Shown in pieces: positions 41,294-53,340 of a stretch of DNA of 64,000 nucleotides. Location of the stretch: the NCBI GenBank assembly GCA_021396245.1, contig WNYE01000002.1:186001-250000 (forward strand). The letters run 5' to 3'. This DNA comes from Sporothrix humicola (taxonomy: Eukaryota > Ascomycota > Sordariomycetes > Ophiostomatales > Ophiostomataceae). The position numbers were made by a program, and so were the translations under genes. The stretch's first letter is position 1. Each line of letters starts with the position of its first letter. The notes below the pieces were generated by a model that saw only the letters and a list, made by a program, of their open reading frames with translations, made no database searches and was not told where the DNA came from.

Positions 41294-43449
41294 GGCGGGA
41301 GGTTTGTCGTTTTCTTTGTATTCCTTTCAACGCCTAGTCGAACACTCTGGTCGAACAATCTGGGGAAATCCGGGGTCGTTTAGGAGAGGGATGCGGCGCC
41401 GTGCGGTCGTCGTATGCGGGAGATGGGTATGCTCGTGACAAAGGGGATGCTTGATTGTCAAAGTAACTGTCGGTGGACGTTCGTTGTGTCGAAACGAGGG
41501 ATGCTATCTGGTGATCTATGAAGAACGGCGAGATGGTCAGCAAAGCTAAAATATTTTAATTAAAAAGGTAAGTAATACCCCATGTCACCACGCGTTGTAT
41601 TGGTGTATTGACGCTACGCGACGGGAAGCTGGTGCCAGTGAACTAGAGTAGGGCTCACCAGGAGAAATTGTGGGCAAACGCGTTGTCTTAGACGGCGGCG
41701 GACCGTTGGTGGAGAGGGGCGAAAAGGGTCCAAACCGTGGATTGACAAGAGAAGCACGTTTGACGATGATCGATGGAAAAAGGGACGATAATAATTTAGG
41801 ATGCTAATTTTCTGGGGCAGATATTATTGCTGTGTTGAGTAAGTGTAAATTTCTTGGGAATGTGCGCACTCCAATTGCTTGCAGGATGGGGGAAGGAACA
41901 ATGGGGTGTGGGCAACTGCACCTACTTGTAGTTGCAGCGTGTCAATGACAACAATAGGCTGGAAATTGGGACTGCCAGGCGCTGGACAATAAGAAGATTA
42001 CTGACAACAGGAAGCAACGATGGAGGGCTTGGTGGAGAAAGCGGAAGCAGTGACGTGGGTGGTAAGAGGCTCGGCATAAAACCGCTGGGTAATGAGGGAA
42101 AGAGCAAAGGAACATATGAACCGGTGCTCTGTACTTGCTCCGTACAACGAGGCCTCTTCTAGTAATGAGGTAACTGCAAACTGCAAACTGGAAACAGAAA
42201 ACAGAAAACAGAAAGCAGAAAACAGAAAGCAGAAAACAGAAAGCAGAAAACAGAAAGCAGAAAACAGAAAGCGCAGGTCTGTTCCTGCCCTTTCTGGCAT
42301 TTACACTGCTGGCCGGGATGCCAGGCCACACCTCATCTGCTCGGTTGCCGCACTGCACCTCCCCCCATTTTTGTTTCGAGTGTTGATTCGTCGACAGGGG
42401 TTCTTTTCTACTCGTCACTTCCATTTTCATACAGTGACGCCCACCTATGAACATGCAGCCACCACTTAAACGCCTCATTGCATGATTGGCAGCCAAGTCA
42501 GGCGGCAAGAAAGACAACTCATAAGGCTGTCATCTCCCATTATAAGCCAGAAAACAGAAAACAGAAAACTGTTTTGCAATCGTCTCATTACTCATGGTGG
42601 GGTAATGAATGTTCATTCCAGAAACCAGGAAGCAAGGAGAGGAAGGCTGCAGTTTCTTTCATGTGTCCACCCTCCAATTCTAAGAACCAAAAGACAGAAA
42701 CCAGACGGCGAAAGACAGAATACGCGAGATGGCAGGATGGACCTCGCCGTGTCATGTCTTATTCATGGAGATTGGAACAAAAGTGGGCCCACCAAGAATA
42801 GAAGCCAGAAAACGGGAGCCGTATTCCAGAATGCAGAAACTGGAGACCGGGAAACAGGACGTAAATTTCACTCGGAGGTGTTTCTGCTCTTGCAACCATT
42901 TCAATGGTAATTGGTGACTGTTTTCGATTTTTTGAACAATATTTGTCTGGGTCGTACTTGTGGTTTGCCCAAAAATAGAAGCCAGGAAACAGGAGGCCTT
43001 TCTAAAGGCAGAAGTTAGAGATCGGGAAACAGAACGCAGAAGTAACTCATGGCATCGATTCAATGGCAAGAAAAGATGAATCACGAATATTCCCAAACGA
43101 ATTGACTGATTGACTTGTCCTGAAAGTCTGACAACAGGATGAGTGACCCCTCTCGGAGCCCTCCCGAAAGTGGGTGTTATTGAGTGATGCAAGAGAAAGT
43201 ACGACGTATATTTACCAGTCATACACAATATACATGAGAGGCGTCCAAAGTCAGCCTCAAGTGTCCCACAGAACCAAAGAATGTCTTAAGTGCCCAAAGA
43301 TAGATGTGTGCAGCAATCAAAACACAAGACCGAAAACCCAACACTTAAACCCCTCGTTGTGGCGTTCTCTGACCAATATCAAATCCAATCAAGCAAAACT
43401 CCCAAAATTGCTCAAAAAATTGTTCAAAATCGGCACTGTTTGTCTTTCT
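41294..43449. other. Repeat-bearing intergenic region between the CCCH gene and the Zn2Cys6 gene
   Basis: 2.1 kb. It holds the CCCH-gene promoter (41294-41900), a purine-rich minisatellite (42191-42272) and scattered related purine-rich words to about 43060, then the AT-rich 3' UTR of the Zn2Cys6 gene. No supported gene; the open frames over the repeat encode only its translated unit. Confidence 0.55.
42191..42272 (+). repeat. Purine-rich minisatellite, about 14-bp unit
   Basis: About five near-perfect copies of AGAAAACAGAAAGC stand head to tail, preceded by shorter GAAACAGAAAACA copies. Isolated relatives (CCAGAAAAC, GGGAAACAGAA) recur at about 42548, 42803, 42836, 42850, 42980 and 43024. 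Confidence 0.85.
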
Positions 43450-46400
43450 TCAAAACGGGTTGTAGCTGTTCAAGAAGCTCCACAAACTATTGTTACTAAA
43501 ATCGCCCTCAAACTGCCACGGGATAACGGTGCCGTCGATCGACGAGTTGACGCCGGGGCCGTTGCTGTCCATTGTTGATTGTTGTTGTTGCTGCTGTTGC
43601 TGCTGGGGAGGGACGCTCTCACGCGCCTCTGATTCGGCAGCTGCGCGGGCTGCTTCGACGGCCGCCAGAGCGGCAGCATCGGCCGCGTCCAGGTCGGCAG
43701 TCATTCCACCGACGCCCGAGCTCACATTGTTCAAGAGGTCCATGCTGCTGCCGCCGACGCCGCCCATCAGACTGCCACCGCCAGCACCGAGACCACCGAC
43801 ACTGCTGCCGCCGCCCCACGCAGACGCGGCCGAGCCGTCGCTGACGCCCAGCAGAATGTTGTACGCGAGATCGCCCGTGGGGCAAATGGGCGGCAGGGAC
43901 GACCAGTCAAAGTTGTCGGGGAAGATGGAGTCGACCATGGCCTGTTCGGCCGGGTTGGGGTTGGGCGGGCCGCCGAGGCCCTCGAAACCGGTCTGGGCAA
44001 TCTGAGGGTCGATGAGGTCGGACGACGTGACGAGCTCGGAGTCGCTCTGCTGTTGAGGCTGGCTTGTCTGTCCGAGACCGAGATCAATGTTACCAGTTGC
44101 ACCCACACCAGTCGGGGTGTTCTTGCCGTTGCTAAACACGTCGCTGGCACCGCTCGACAGAACAGAAGCAGACGAGATGCCACCCGGTGTGCGGTCGTTG
44201 CTAGCGGTAGCGCTTCCATTGGTACCCTGCTTGTTGCCGCTCTCGCTAATGACCGGAGCGCCCTCCTTGAGGCTAGGGTCAATATTGCTGAGCGTCACAT
44301 CGTCGACAGGTGCCGCACCGGGCAGGATACCACTGAGGCCATGGTCGTTCTCCAAAAAGCTGATACCGAGGGTCTTACGTAGCCGCAGGTAGATGGCGTG
44401 GAGAACACCAAGCGCCGAGCGGGCCAGACTATAATGCTCCATCATAATCTCGAAGCGCTCGACAGACCAGCGGTAGTGCTGGATGGCTTCCGGGAGAAGC
44501 TCCGGGTGTTCCTTGGGGAACAAGATGTAGATGGCGGCCATCAAGACGAGCGAGTCGAACGTGCCAAAGAAGAGAGAGAACGTCTTGTACTGCTGGGGCT
44601 TGAGTGAGGCAAAGTGCCGGCGCTGGACCTGTAGCATGCGAATACACGCCTTGAGGGCCTCGGTGCGGCTCTTGGCCCGTGTAAAGATGTACGGACGATG
44701 GAGCGCCATGTAATTGAAAATCATTACCTGGGGCATTGTGGCGCGGATGCTGCGCAGCCAGGCGAAACCAGGCAGGTCGTCGTAGCGGGTATCTGGATTG
44801 TCCATGCGGAAGACGGGCGGCGTACGCGACTCAATGTCGACAATCTTCTCGTGCAGGGCGTCGATGCGGCTAAAGTCGCGGGGACAGGGCCCTTCCTTTT
44901 CGAGCTCGAGGATTGGGCGGAGCGGCGAGATGGCCTCAAACGACCAGATAGCCCGCGACAGCGGAGTCGGGGGATCGTTCTCGCCGCGAGCCTGTACAGG
45001 CATGGTCGACCGCTCGGCATAGGTCTTGGGCATGATGCAGTCGATGGGAAGGGTGATGCGGGCTGTAGGATCGACCGTAATGGGCCGGCCAAGAATGGCA
45101 CCCATCTGTATATCCCAGCTCACAAGAGTCATCCAAAGTCGGCGGCGGCGCTGGATTTCCCACTGGTTCTCGAGCACGGCTTCGGCTGTATTCGTGTAGG
45201 GCTTGGGATCCATGGAGCTCCGATGCAGACCAACCTCTTGTGCGTCACGAATCGCTCCTCCAATGACGTGCCACTATTGATTGTTAGATGCTTCAACACA
45301 GATGAAGAGGACATACCAGTGATGCAACTTACCGCTTCGGTAATGAGGGCAACGTATTTGAGGAAAGCACCACGTGCAAAGCCAGCCAGGACTGTTGTGA
45401 ACGACATTTGCCGCTTGCCCAGAAGAGACAGGATGCCCATGCCAGCCTCGCTGTAGTCGAGAGCAAGATCCTCCGTGGTAGTGTTGTTGGCGTGTTTGAT
45501 GCTCTCGAAAAACGTCATGTGCTCCTCGTTGTTCAGCTCGAGCATCAAAAGACCCATGGCCATGACGTTGAAGAGGAGAGCGGGAAAGGCGCGCAGGTCG
45601 GGCGACAGCTGGTTCGGCGACTGCAGTGTACCAAAAGGCCCCATAGCCACGTCGGACCAGTCGCTGAGCTGTTTTTGGAAGACATCCTCGTCAATGGCAT
45701 AGTAATTCCAGTTGTACTCGACGAAGTAGATATCCACGAGCCGGTCAATAGCCGCGCGTGGTGGCAGTTCGCGGACGAGTGCTCGATATCTGTCGGCAGT
45801 GCCGTATGGGTCGCCAATCTGTGGCCGTTGGTGAAGCTGGTGGTCGAAGGAAGGGTGCTGCGAGTGGATCAGCTTGTGCGACTCGTGTTGCTGCTGGCGT
45901 GTTGTCGACGGTTTTGGTTGAATATGAACAGGAGGTCTATTGGCGTTCTGCCGGTAGAAATACTGCTGCTCGGCCACATCAGCGGCATGGGCAGCCTCTG
46001 CTGTCGGCACCACCGACCCATCCGGGCGTTCGGAAACCATGCTGGCAAGTGTGACACTGTCTGCGTGGCCGCCTTCTGCCGCTCCGTTCCCATCCAGACC
46101 CAATATGCTACCAATGTCTCCACCGCCAGCAACATTCTGGCCCCGGCCGCCGTCGAGCCGGTTCAGGAACCCGAGTGTATTGGCGGGGCTTTGTGAGTAG
46201 CCGAAACCGGCGGCTTTTACTGGCATTGTGCCGCCCGCCTGCAGAGCGCGACCGTAATTCGCAGCTTCGAGGACACGCATGTGGTGTCGCTCCCGGGACA
46301 TGGCGACAGTCTCGTAGTGGCAGCTCGCCTCCATATGGCGGTCCACGCAGGCTCTGCACGGCATGTTCCGGTCGCATTTCTGCTTCCGTCGGTGGCACTC

Positions 46401-46649
46401 GGCACATGACACAACGCGGCGTTTGCGTTTACGAAGCGGCTGTGCGCCACCCGAGCTGCCGTTGGTGCCGTTTACACTGCCAGCTCCAGTGCCGCTACCG
46501 GCGTCGCCATTGTCATTGGTCACCGAGCCGGAGCCGGAGCCAGAGCCAGAGCCAGGCGTGCCGTCACTCGGCGACATGGACGCACCGCCCTGCTGGTCGT
46601 CGCTGTCGTCCTGGCTGGCCATGCGCTTTTTGGAGCGTGCCGAAGTCAT
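43450..46649 (-). CDS. Zn(II)2Cys6 fungal transcription factor
   Basis: Two exons, 46649-45333 and 45273-43450, give 1046 aa; the 59-bp intron has a CTAAC branch site. The start is ATG at 46649 (no in-frame ATG upstream). The binuclear zinc cluster is C82-x2-C85-x6-C92-x5-C98-x2-C101-x8-C110, preceded by a basic run (RKRKRR) that should serve as nuclear signal. A fungal middle homology region spans roughly 300-760; the sequence WHVIGGAIRDAQEVGLHR that crosses the intron acceptor is a hallmark of it. The C-terminal 250 residues are Ser/Gly/Gln-rich with a poly-Gln run and look like an activation domain. No metabolic cluster is adjacent, so target genes cannot be guessed. Confidence 0.9.
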
Positions 46650-48369
46650 ACTGGGCAACGCTTTGCCGAGGCGCAAAGTAGGGAATGAGTCGAAGGGTAC
46701 AAATTATCGAAGAATACTCCAAAAAAGAGACGAAGGCAAAATACTAATCGCGTAAGCTTGCGGGCGGCGTGTCGAGAATCGCGCGGGAGGGCGGCGTTTG
46801 CGATAATTGACGTAGGGGCCGGAGTTACTGCGTGTAAATGGTCGGTTCGTCTGCCGGATCGTTCTCCAACAAGTAAACGTCGATGAGGGATTGGGTCTGT
46901 CAACTTTGATGCAAGATGCCGGTAAAAAGGGGTAGAAATTGCACCTTTTCCTGGATGTCAATTGCAAAGGAGGAAAGGAGGAAGATGAGCAAATTGGGTA
47001 AAAAAGGAAGGTATGGGATTCCAGATCGCGGTTTCCCGTTCTATACCGCGGGTGCGGGGCGGACAAGGCGATACTTCGAAGAAATATCGCAGTAGTCAGA
47101 GGCAGCAAACAAGGGGCCAAAAGTGACTGCAATTGATTCGGGAATTAATAATAAAGAAAGAAACCCCCAGTTCTCGTATGCCAAGGTAACTTATGCTACG
47201 GAGTACAGGGGAAGAGAATGAAAGAAGAGACGAGCAGAATTAAAAAAAAAAGGAGTGGCTGCGTCAATGAAAGGCAACAGAGACTCAATGCCAATGACGA
47301 CCCCGCCCAAAAGGAAGGAAGTTCAGTAGCTCTTTCCTCTCTCGGGCGAGGTTGCGGTTGCGGTTTCTTCTGCAAGAAAGGAAAGAGACAAGATGGTGCT
47401 CTGTCTGACAAACTTTTTTCTTTCTGCGCCCTTTCCTATTTCGTATTGTTCTTCTTTTTTTCTGGGCCTTATTTAGCGGGGAAACACGGCCGCTTAGGCC
47501 TATCAGAACCAGGAGAACCATTCTAGCGAGAGTGACGACAATGAGGGACAGGGCGGCGTTTGGTGAGGCATTCCTTATCTCCGATCGCCATTGAGCCACT
47601 GCAGCCATTACGAGAAGGAGCGCAACATTCAGAGCAATCAAGGCCAGGGAAAGAGCAATTGATGGCCCTTTGCTAGCAAATCACAGACCCGGAAAGTGCA
47701 GGGGGTATGCGATCGGCAGGCATAAAAATGGAATACCACATCCTTTGCAGGCATCTGTTGATTCTCCAATACACATGTTCGAACCAGACTCCATCCAAAC
47801 GGCTGAAAAGCGGACAAGCCGCCGGAAGTGAACAAGCATCAGCCCTAGCTCGCAGATGAGATATAAAAGAGGCCATTGCCAAGACGAAGACACCGAGGAC
47901 AATAATATGCATTGGACTGGTGATCGGGATAAACCTAGCCATTGTCTTGATGAACGGCTTTGTCAGATTTCTGTGTTGGATACGGAATACGATTATTTTG
48001 GGACACGGCAATATTTTGTCCTCTTATAAGGAATAGGTAAGTTAGCTTCAACAGGAACATTTATAAGACTCAATGAGAGGGCAAGATAATCCAAGATACT
48101 CCTTTTCGTTCCATCATACGGTGTGTGCTTTTATGGTTCTGTCTACATGAAGCAAAAGGTACAGGAAACCCTCCAAAAACAATATGAAATATATAAGCAT
48201 AAACATGACATAAACAAAATGGTATAAATGACGAGCATTCCCAGTCTCCGCCCTTCCCCTATTTACGTCGTACTCTCAATAAGAGCACTGACCTAGGTAC
48301 TCTTGTGTTCCTTCCATGATCAATAATCCATTGGTCCTTCAATTTCCTCAATTTCCGCCCTCTCTCGTC
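46650..48369. other. Intergenic: Zn2Cys6 promoter and pyr-4 3' region
   Basis: 1.7 kb. 46650-47200 looks like the leader and promoter of the Zn2Cys6 gene. 47470-47945 on the minus strand carries two hydrophobic open frames (listed separately). 48010-48360 is an AT-rich pyr-4 3' UTR. Confidence 0.5.
47467..47943 (-). pseudogene. Possible small membrane-protein gene or frameshifted relic
   Basis: From ATG 47943 a frame gives MARFIPITSPMHIIVLGVFV and on, with one clear hydrophobic helix, and stops at TAG near 47680. Directly downstream in another frame lie two strong hydrophobic helices (SIALSLALIALNVALLLVMA and NAALSLIVVTLARMVLLVLI) without an ATG of their own until part way in. I see no intron that joins the two frames. 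The layout fits a decayed multi-spanning membrane protein or chance hydrophobic frames. No family is recognised. Confidence 0.25.
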
Positions 48370-49737
48370 TCATTGCTGCACCCGTGCCAGGTACGCCTTC
48401 CATGCCTTCCGCCGGTACCGCTCAGCCTCGGACGGCGGGTCCACGGCAGTAATGATGCCGCGGCCAACAATGACGATATCGGCACCGCAGACGCCAATCA
48501 GCCGTGCGGGGGTGTTGTACTGCTGGCCCATGCCGTCGCCGGGCAGAACCTGGCCATTGGCACCCGTCGTCTCCTCAAACTCCTCGCCGGGCGGCGGCAG
48601 CTTGCAGCCGGGGGTCAGGTGCACAAAGGCGTCGTCGGGGAGTGTGTTGAGCGTCTCCTGGGCAATGAAGCCGACGACAAACGTCTTGTGCGCGCGGGCG
48701 GCGTCAACACAGGCCTGCGTGTAGGCGGGGGTCATCAGGTTGCCCTTGGTGGACATTTGGGCCAGCAGCAGAATACCGCGGTCGAGGGGCGCCTCCTCAA
48801 TGCCCTCGTAGACGGCGCCAGCGCCACTGTTGTTGTTGGAGCCTGCAGCACCCGATCTGCTGCCGTCGACGTTCATACCGTCGTGGCTGTTGGCGCCGCC
48901 AGAGACGCCGTTCACGCCGCCGTCGGTGCTGTCGCGGGGTAGCCGTGGCGAGTCGACGGGCTCAAAGCTCTGGGTAACGGTAGTAACCGAAACAATGCTG
49001 CCTTTCCGGCCGTCGGCGTCGCGCGAAGGGGCGGGAAGACCAGTGGCGTTGGCGTCGGCATCCGAGCGCGGTGCTGAGGAAGACGAAGTAGCGAAAGGGT
49101 TGTTCGAGGAGAAGGGGTTCGAGGACGGCGCGGTGCCGTGGGAAGGGAACTCGGACGTGTGCTGGGCGCTCGGGGTGGCGACGCCGCTGCCGCTAGGCGT
49201 GTTGTTGCCGCTGTCATCAAAACTATCGTGGACGGGCGTGCCAACCGTGACGGACGTCTTGACCTCGTAGTGGACACGCTCGCGCCAGCGGGCGGCGGCA
49301 TCGGCCAGGGCGGTCACGGCAGGCTGGCCCGCATCCATGTTGACGGTCACGAGGTGGGCCCAGTCGATGATGCGGGCGGTGCCGGCGGTATACTGCTGCT
49401 GGACGGTCTTGCCAATGTCGGCAAACTTGCGGTCCTCAAACAGCAAGAAGCCGTGCTTGCGGGCGAGGGCGGCCAGCTGGGCGCCGGTGCCTGTCTGCGG
49501 GTTGTAGTCCCATCCCGTCACCAGATCGTAGTGGGTCTTGAGGACGACGATGGACGGGCCGACGCGATCGGCAAGCAGCAGCAGCTCGCGGGCGGTCGAG
49601 ACGTCGGCACTGAGACACAGGTTCGAGGACTTGGCGACCATCAAGCGGTAGAGGTAGGCCGTCAGCGGGTGGACAGCGGCCTCGGCGCGCTCTGCAAACG
49701 GCGTCACAAAGGACGGATGGCGCTGTGCGGCAGCCAT
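48370..49737 (-). CDS. pyr-4: Orotidine-5'-phosphate decarboxylase
   Basis: Single exon, 455 aa, ATG at 49737. The N-terminal half has NLCLSADVSTA, the substrate-binding LKTHYD, and the active-site motif FEDRKFADIGKT at residues 100-111 (D102, K104, D107). A Ser/Asn/Thr/Gly-rich insertion (about residues 175-310) splits the TIM barrel, as in Neurospora and other Sordariomycete enzymes. The barrel resumes with GILLLAQMSTKGNLMT and ends with GADIVIVGRGI, which binds the phosphate. It carries out the last step of UMP synthesis in the cytosol. Yeast Ura3 (267 aa) lacks the insertion. The gene name follows Neurospora usage. Confidence 0.97.
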   Translation of the reverse strand: MAAAQRHPSFVTPFAERAEAAVHPLTAYLYRLMVAKSSNLCLSADVSTARELLLLADRVGPSIVVLKTHYDLVTGWDYNPQTGTGAQLAALARKHGFLLFEDRKFADIGKTVQQQYTAGTARIIDWAHLVTVNMDAGQPAVTALADAAARWRERVHYEVKTSVTVGTPVHDSFDDSGNNTPSGSGVATPSAQHTSEFPSHGTAPSSNPFSSNNPFATSSSSAPRSDADANATGLPAPSRDADGRKGSIVSVTTVTQSFEPVDSPRLPRDSTDGGVNGVSGGANSHDGMNVDGSRSGAAGSNNNSGAGAVYEGIEEAPLDRGILLLAQMSTKGNLMTPAYTQACVDAARAHKTFVVGFIAQETLNTLPDDAFVHLTPGCKLPPPGEEFEETTGANGQVLPGDGMGQQYNTPARLIGVCGADIVIVGRGIITAVDPPSEAERYRRKAWKAYLARVQQ

Positions 49738-52700
49738 GGCGGGGGAGTGCTGTGAGTGTGAGTTTTGTTGGAGGGATGAGGTGCGGTTGGCGTAAGATTG
49801 GAGACCGGGGTTGGTGAAGAGAGGAGAAGCCGCGAAATTGCAAATTGAAAGTCAATTGAGGAATGGACGATCAAATGGACCAGGGAACAGGAAGTAAATA
49901 AGGACCAGGAAGGAACGCAAGAGACACGGCAAGGACGACCGGGGTTGCTCTCGTGAGAGGGAAAGGACGTCTGGACGTTTGAATTTTTTTCGGGCAAGGG
50001 CCCCAAGGGGAAAAAAACCGACCACTAAAAATTTGAAGAGAAAAACAGAAGCTAAAAATGCTAAAAATTGAGTGCTTTTGCAAAGTGCAATGGCGCTAAC
50101 AAAAAAGTGCAGAGCGGTCCAGAGGTCGGACGGGCGCTGGGATGGGGTGAGATGGGGGGCAAACACGACGGGATGAAAGGGCGCTATGGGGCAATGCCGC
50201 CAAAATATTGGGACCACTTGCAGATATTGGGAATGGGCGATCTGCTGGGCTTGCTGGGCAGGCGCTGGAGAGGAGACGAGGTGACGGCACCTGACCTTTT
50301 TGATCTTGTGACGAGACGAACGGGTAGGAAGGCTGTAGACTAGAAAGCTAGCATCAAATATTTGTGTTGACAATTCTACAGAATACGCAGGAGCAGATCA
50401 GGAGGGGAAAGACCAGCCTTTTATGGAAGTAGCGATGGGGCCAGACGAAGGTGCAACTGCCGTCAAGGCGTCAAGGGAGGGGAGAGGGGCAGGACCGACC
50501 TGCTCAGAGCCAGAGCCTGCTCCGTGCAGAGGGGAAAGGGTTTGGGAAGGAGCAAAGCGACACGAAAAGGCGCAAAAGATGGCTGGATGGGCTGGTCAGG
50601 AAAAAGGAAGGAAAGACCCAGGTCAAATCCACGAGAGAACAGAGGAGTCAGAAATCACAAGCTCGTACGAGACATGTCAAGAAGGTCTTCTTGAAAAGAT
50701 GTGACAGGGGTCACCATAAACGACTACGGACATCAGCCTTGGGTAAAGAAAAGGCGGGACGAAACAACACGGTGGAACGAGGAAACGAGGAAACGAACGA
50801 GGCATCGAAAGCGGCACCATGGAAACGAATGAAGAGGGGGGAAAGAGAGCTAAGAAAAGAACGACGACCGACAACGACGACGACGACATCACAAGCAAAT
50901 ACAATGCAGCCAACGTGGGGTGTGAGGAGGCTGGCTGTTGGAGATAGAGCGAGGCGGGCGGGCCAAGGTGTCCCGACAGTGTGGTAGCATCGATGCGACC
51001 AGGGAAGTCCCTGAGAAATGGATGGGGACAGACTTTGGGAGGAGAAACGCAAAAAAGAGGCAAATGTGCGAGTTGCACAAGGCCCATAGGCCAAGAGGAT
51101 GTCTCTGTGTATGCGAAGCACGTCTTCCACTGAGACAGTGTCTACGACGCCACGAAAGTGCAAAACCATGCACTTTGCATCGCAGACCAAGAGGAGAGCC
51201 AAGAGGGTGGACTCGGTGAAGGCATTCACAGCTCCCAAACAGCATCCAACTCCAGAGCCTGATGGCGATCCAGCATCCATAACCACCTCCTCACCACCTC
51301 CGCTCCTCCACCCACGTCCTGGGGAGATCGTCTGTCGGCATTTGGGGTAGCTGGCAAGGTTGACCGGCGGCCATTCCGTGGATTTGGAGATTGTGGGCGC
51401 AAAAAGGGGGCATCTGCACGTCTCAGCTAGTTGACAGGTCTCGTTGGTCTAGCTCGACGACGATCAGGGGATTGAGTCCAGAGGCAATATTGCATGCAAA
51501 CGACATGTCAACAATGCAGTGCTGGCCAGCTGTGCACCACGGTTTCGTGTTTGTGAGGGACATGGTCGCGATGTTTGTCGTGGGCTGGAAGAGAACAGGA
51601 AGAAAAAAAAAAGTTGACAGAATGCGTGCTGGATGAAGGCTGAGTTGGGCACAGCCAATTTAAGGAGAGAAGAATGGTCTGGCCCAACAAGGCAGCCGCA
51701 TCGAGCACATATGATGCACAGAAGGAGAGGAGGGAAGGAACGAAATAGAAGCATCGACAGGAAAGAACTCAATAAAGATGCAAAATACGTCGTAAGAAGG
51801 CAGGAACAAAGGTGCCACCGAGCTTTAAGCTGCGACAGCACTGGCAATCTCCAAGACGGATAAACTTTGTCAACCTCACCTGTCTTGTCTGGAATATCGG
51901 AGACTATTTCAACTCAGACTCCATTGCTGACGATGTATTACTCCACAAAGTCAGCAAGATCGGTGGAATTCATTGTCAAACCAACTTACATAAACGCCCC
52001 AAAAGTTCCCCAAAAGTTCTCGGGATGCCTCCAAAATGCGACTGGCCAAGCCCAGATGTCGTGCGAGAAAAAGGCTTGTCATCAGATTAAATGTGTCTGG
52101 ACAAGATGCGCCCAGGCGGCCAAGCAGGCTTCTTTCAACACTAGATGGCGCTGAGGCCGCCGTTCATCACTGAGGATTATGAGTCTTATTACAGTAAAGT
52201 CAGCGTGTGTCGCGACGCGCCACAGCTGTGCTGTAACCAGACTCGCTCCTGCCCCTTATCGCTAACTGGCTGAACCCCTTATCGATTGACATTGGCAGAC
52301 AGGCCGGACAGGGTCACCCATCGCGCCTGCCAGATCCCAAGGAAGACAAAGGAAGCAAAGGAAGGATGGCAAGCAACCACTTTCCTCCTATTTTTCTCCC
52401 TGTAATACGTTATGGGCCCCACTTTCCTGCCCTGCAGCTCAGCAACTAGCGCGACCGGCCGATCCGCTAAGGTGCTTTCCCTCAATCATCACCAGAAAAA
52501 AAGGGCCAGCAAAGGAAACCATGCCCCAAAGGCGAAAAAAATCACCATTTCCTCCCTTTTTCGCGTTGTCGCCTTCAACGCCGTTTGCTGCTTCCACACA
52601 CCACCACGCCCCCCGTTCGTTGGCTGCTCCTTGCTTTCCACGCCGTCTGCTATCTTTCCAGCTTCACCCTCCTTCCCTTTTCTTCTTTTTCTCTTTCCAC

Positions 52701-53340
52701 ACCTTCCTCGGCCACAGCTGCATCTTTATCTAGCTGCATTATCCTTTATCTCTCTTCATCGTGGCGTCTGCCTGCACTCATTCCTCCTCCTATTAAACTT
52801 GCCCTCCTTTTCTCACTATTTTTCTCTTCATACGCTCCTTTCCCCGTCTCGACTCGATCTGGATCGCGTGCCAGCCGACAACCCCCCTTTTGACATCTGG
52901 CTTATCTCTGAGCCCTCCTTTTTTGCTCTTTGGGGCCCTCTTCGTCTCCTAATCTCTTGATCGTCCGATTGCTTCGTTCGACGTCTCTTCTTCGATACTT
53001 CTCCTAATATCTCGTCCTCGAGCTCAACCTCGCATTGCGAATCGCGCAGCAAGCTTCGAGCTTCACATCCATCCTATCCGACGACGAAGATTCATCCTTC
53101 CAATTCGATTCTTTTCATACGACGCTGCCATAGAGCAAGCCCCTATCAAGGAGACTGATAATAATCGGCCCCTCCTATTCAAGAAACGCGCAACGCTTCG
53201 CGATAGCATCATCTCGAGCGCAAACAACGACGACGATAAGCATCTAGACACGGTCTACTGTGCGCATCGTCACTGGAATCGGCAGAACCGGTCCCAGACA
53301 CCCAACAATCACAAAACATCAAACCTCTACACATCCAGCC
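49738..53340. other. Long intergenic between pyr-4 and PIS1 (divergent)
   Basis: 3.6 kb without a supported gene. 49738-50100 is the pyr-4 leader; 50400-51100 is purine-rich on the + strand; 52560-53340 is a CT-rich leader of PIS1. The longest open frames (50451-50987, 52412-52960) follow these composition biases and carry no domain. A spliced or non-coding transcript in 50.4-52.3 kb cannot be ruled out by eye. Confidence 0.5.

Noticed and set aside
42191..42272. Regular direct repeats considered as a CRISPR array
   Set aside because: The unit is a 14-bp minisatellite with no unique spacers, and the genome is eukaryotic.
50451..50987. 178-codon Arg/Lys/Gly-rich frame
   Set aside because: Purine-rich bias keeps the frame open; no conserved motif.
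52412..52960. 182-codon frame upstream of PIS1
   Set aside because: Phe/Leu/Ser/Pro-rich composition is due to the CT-rich leader; not a protein.
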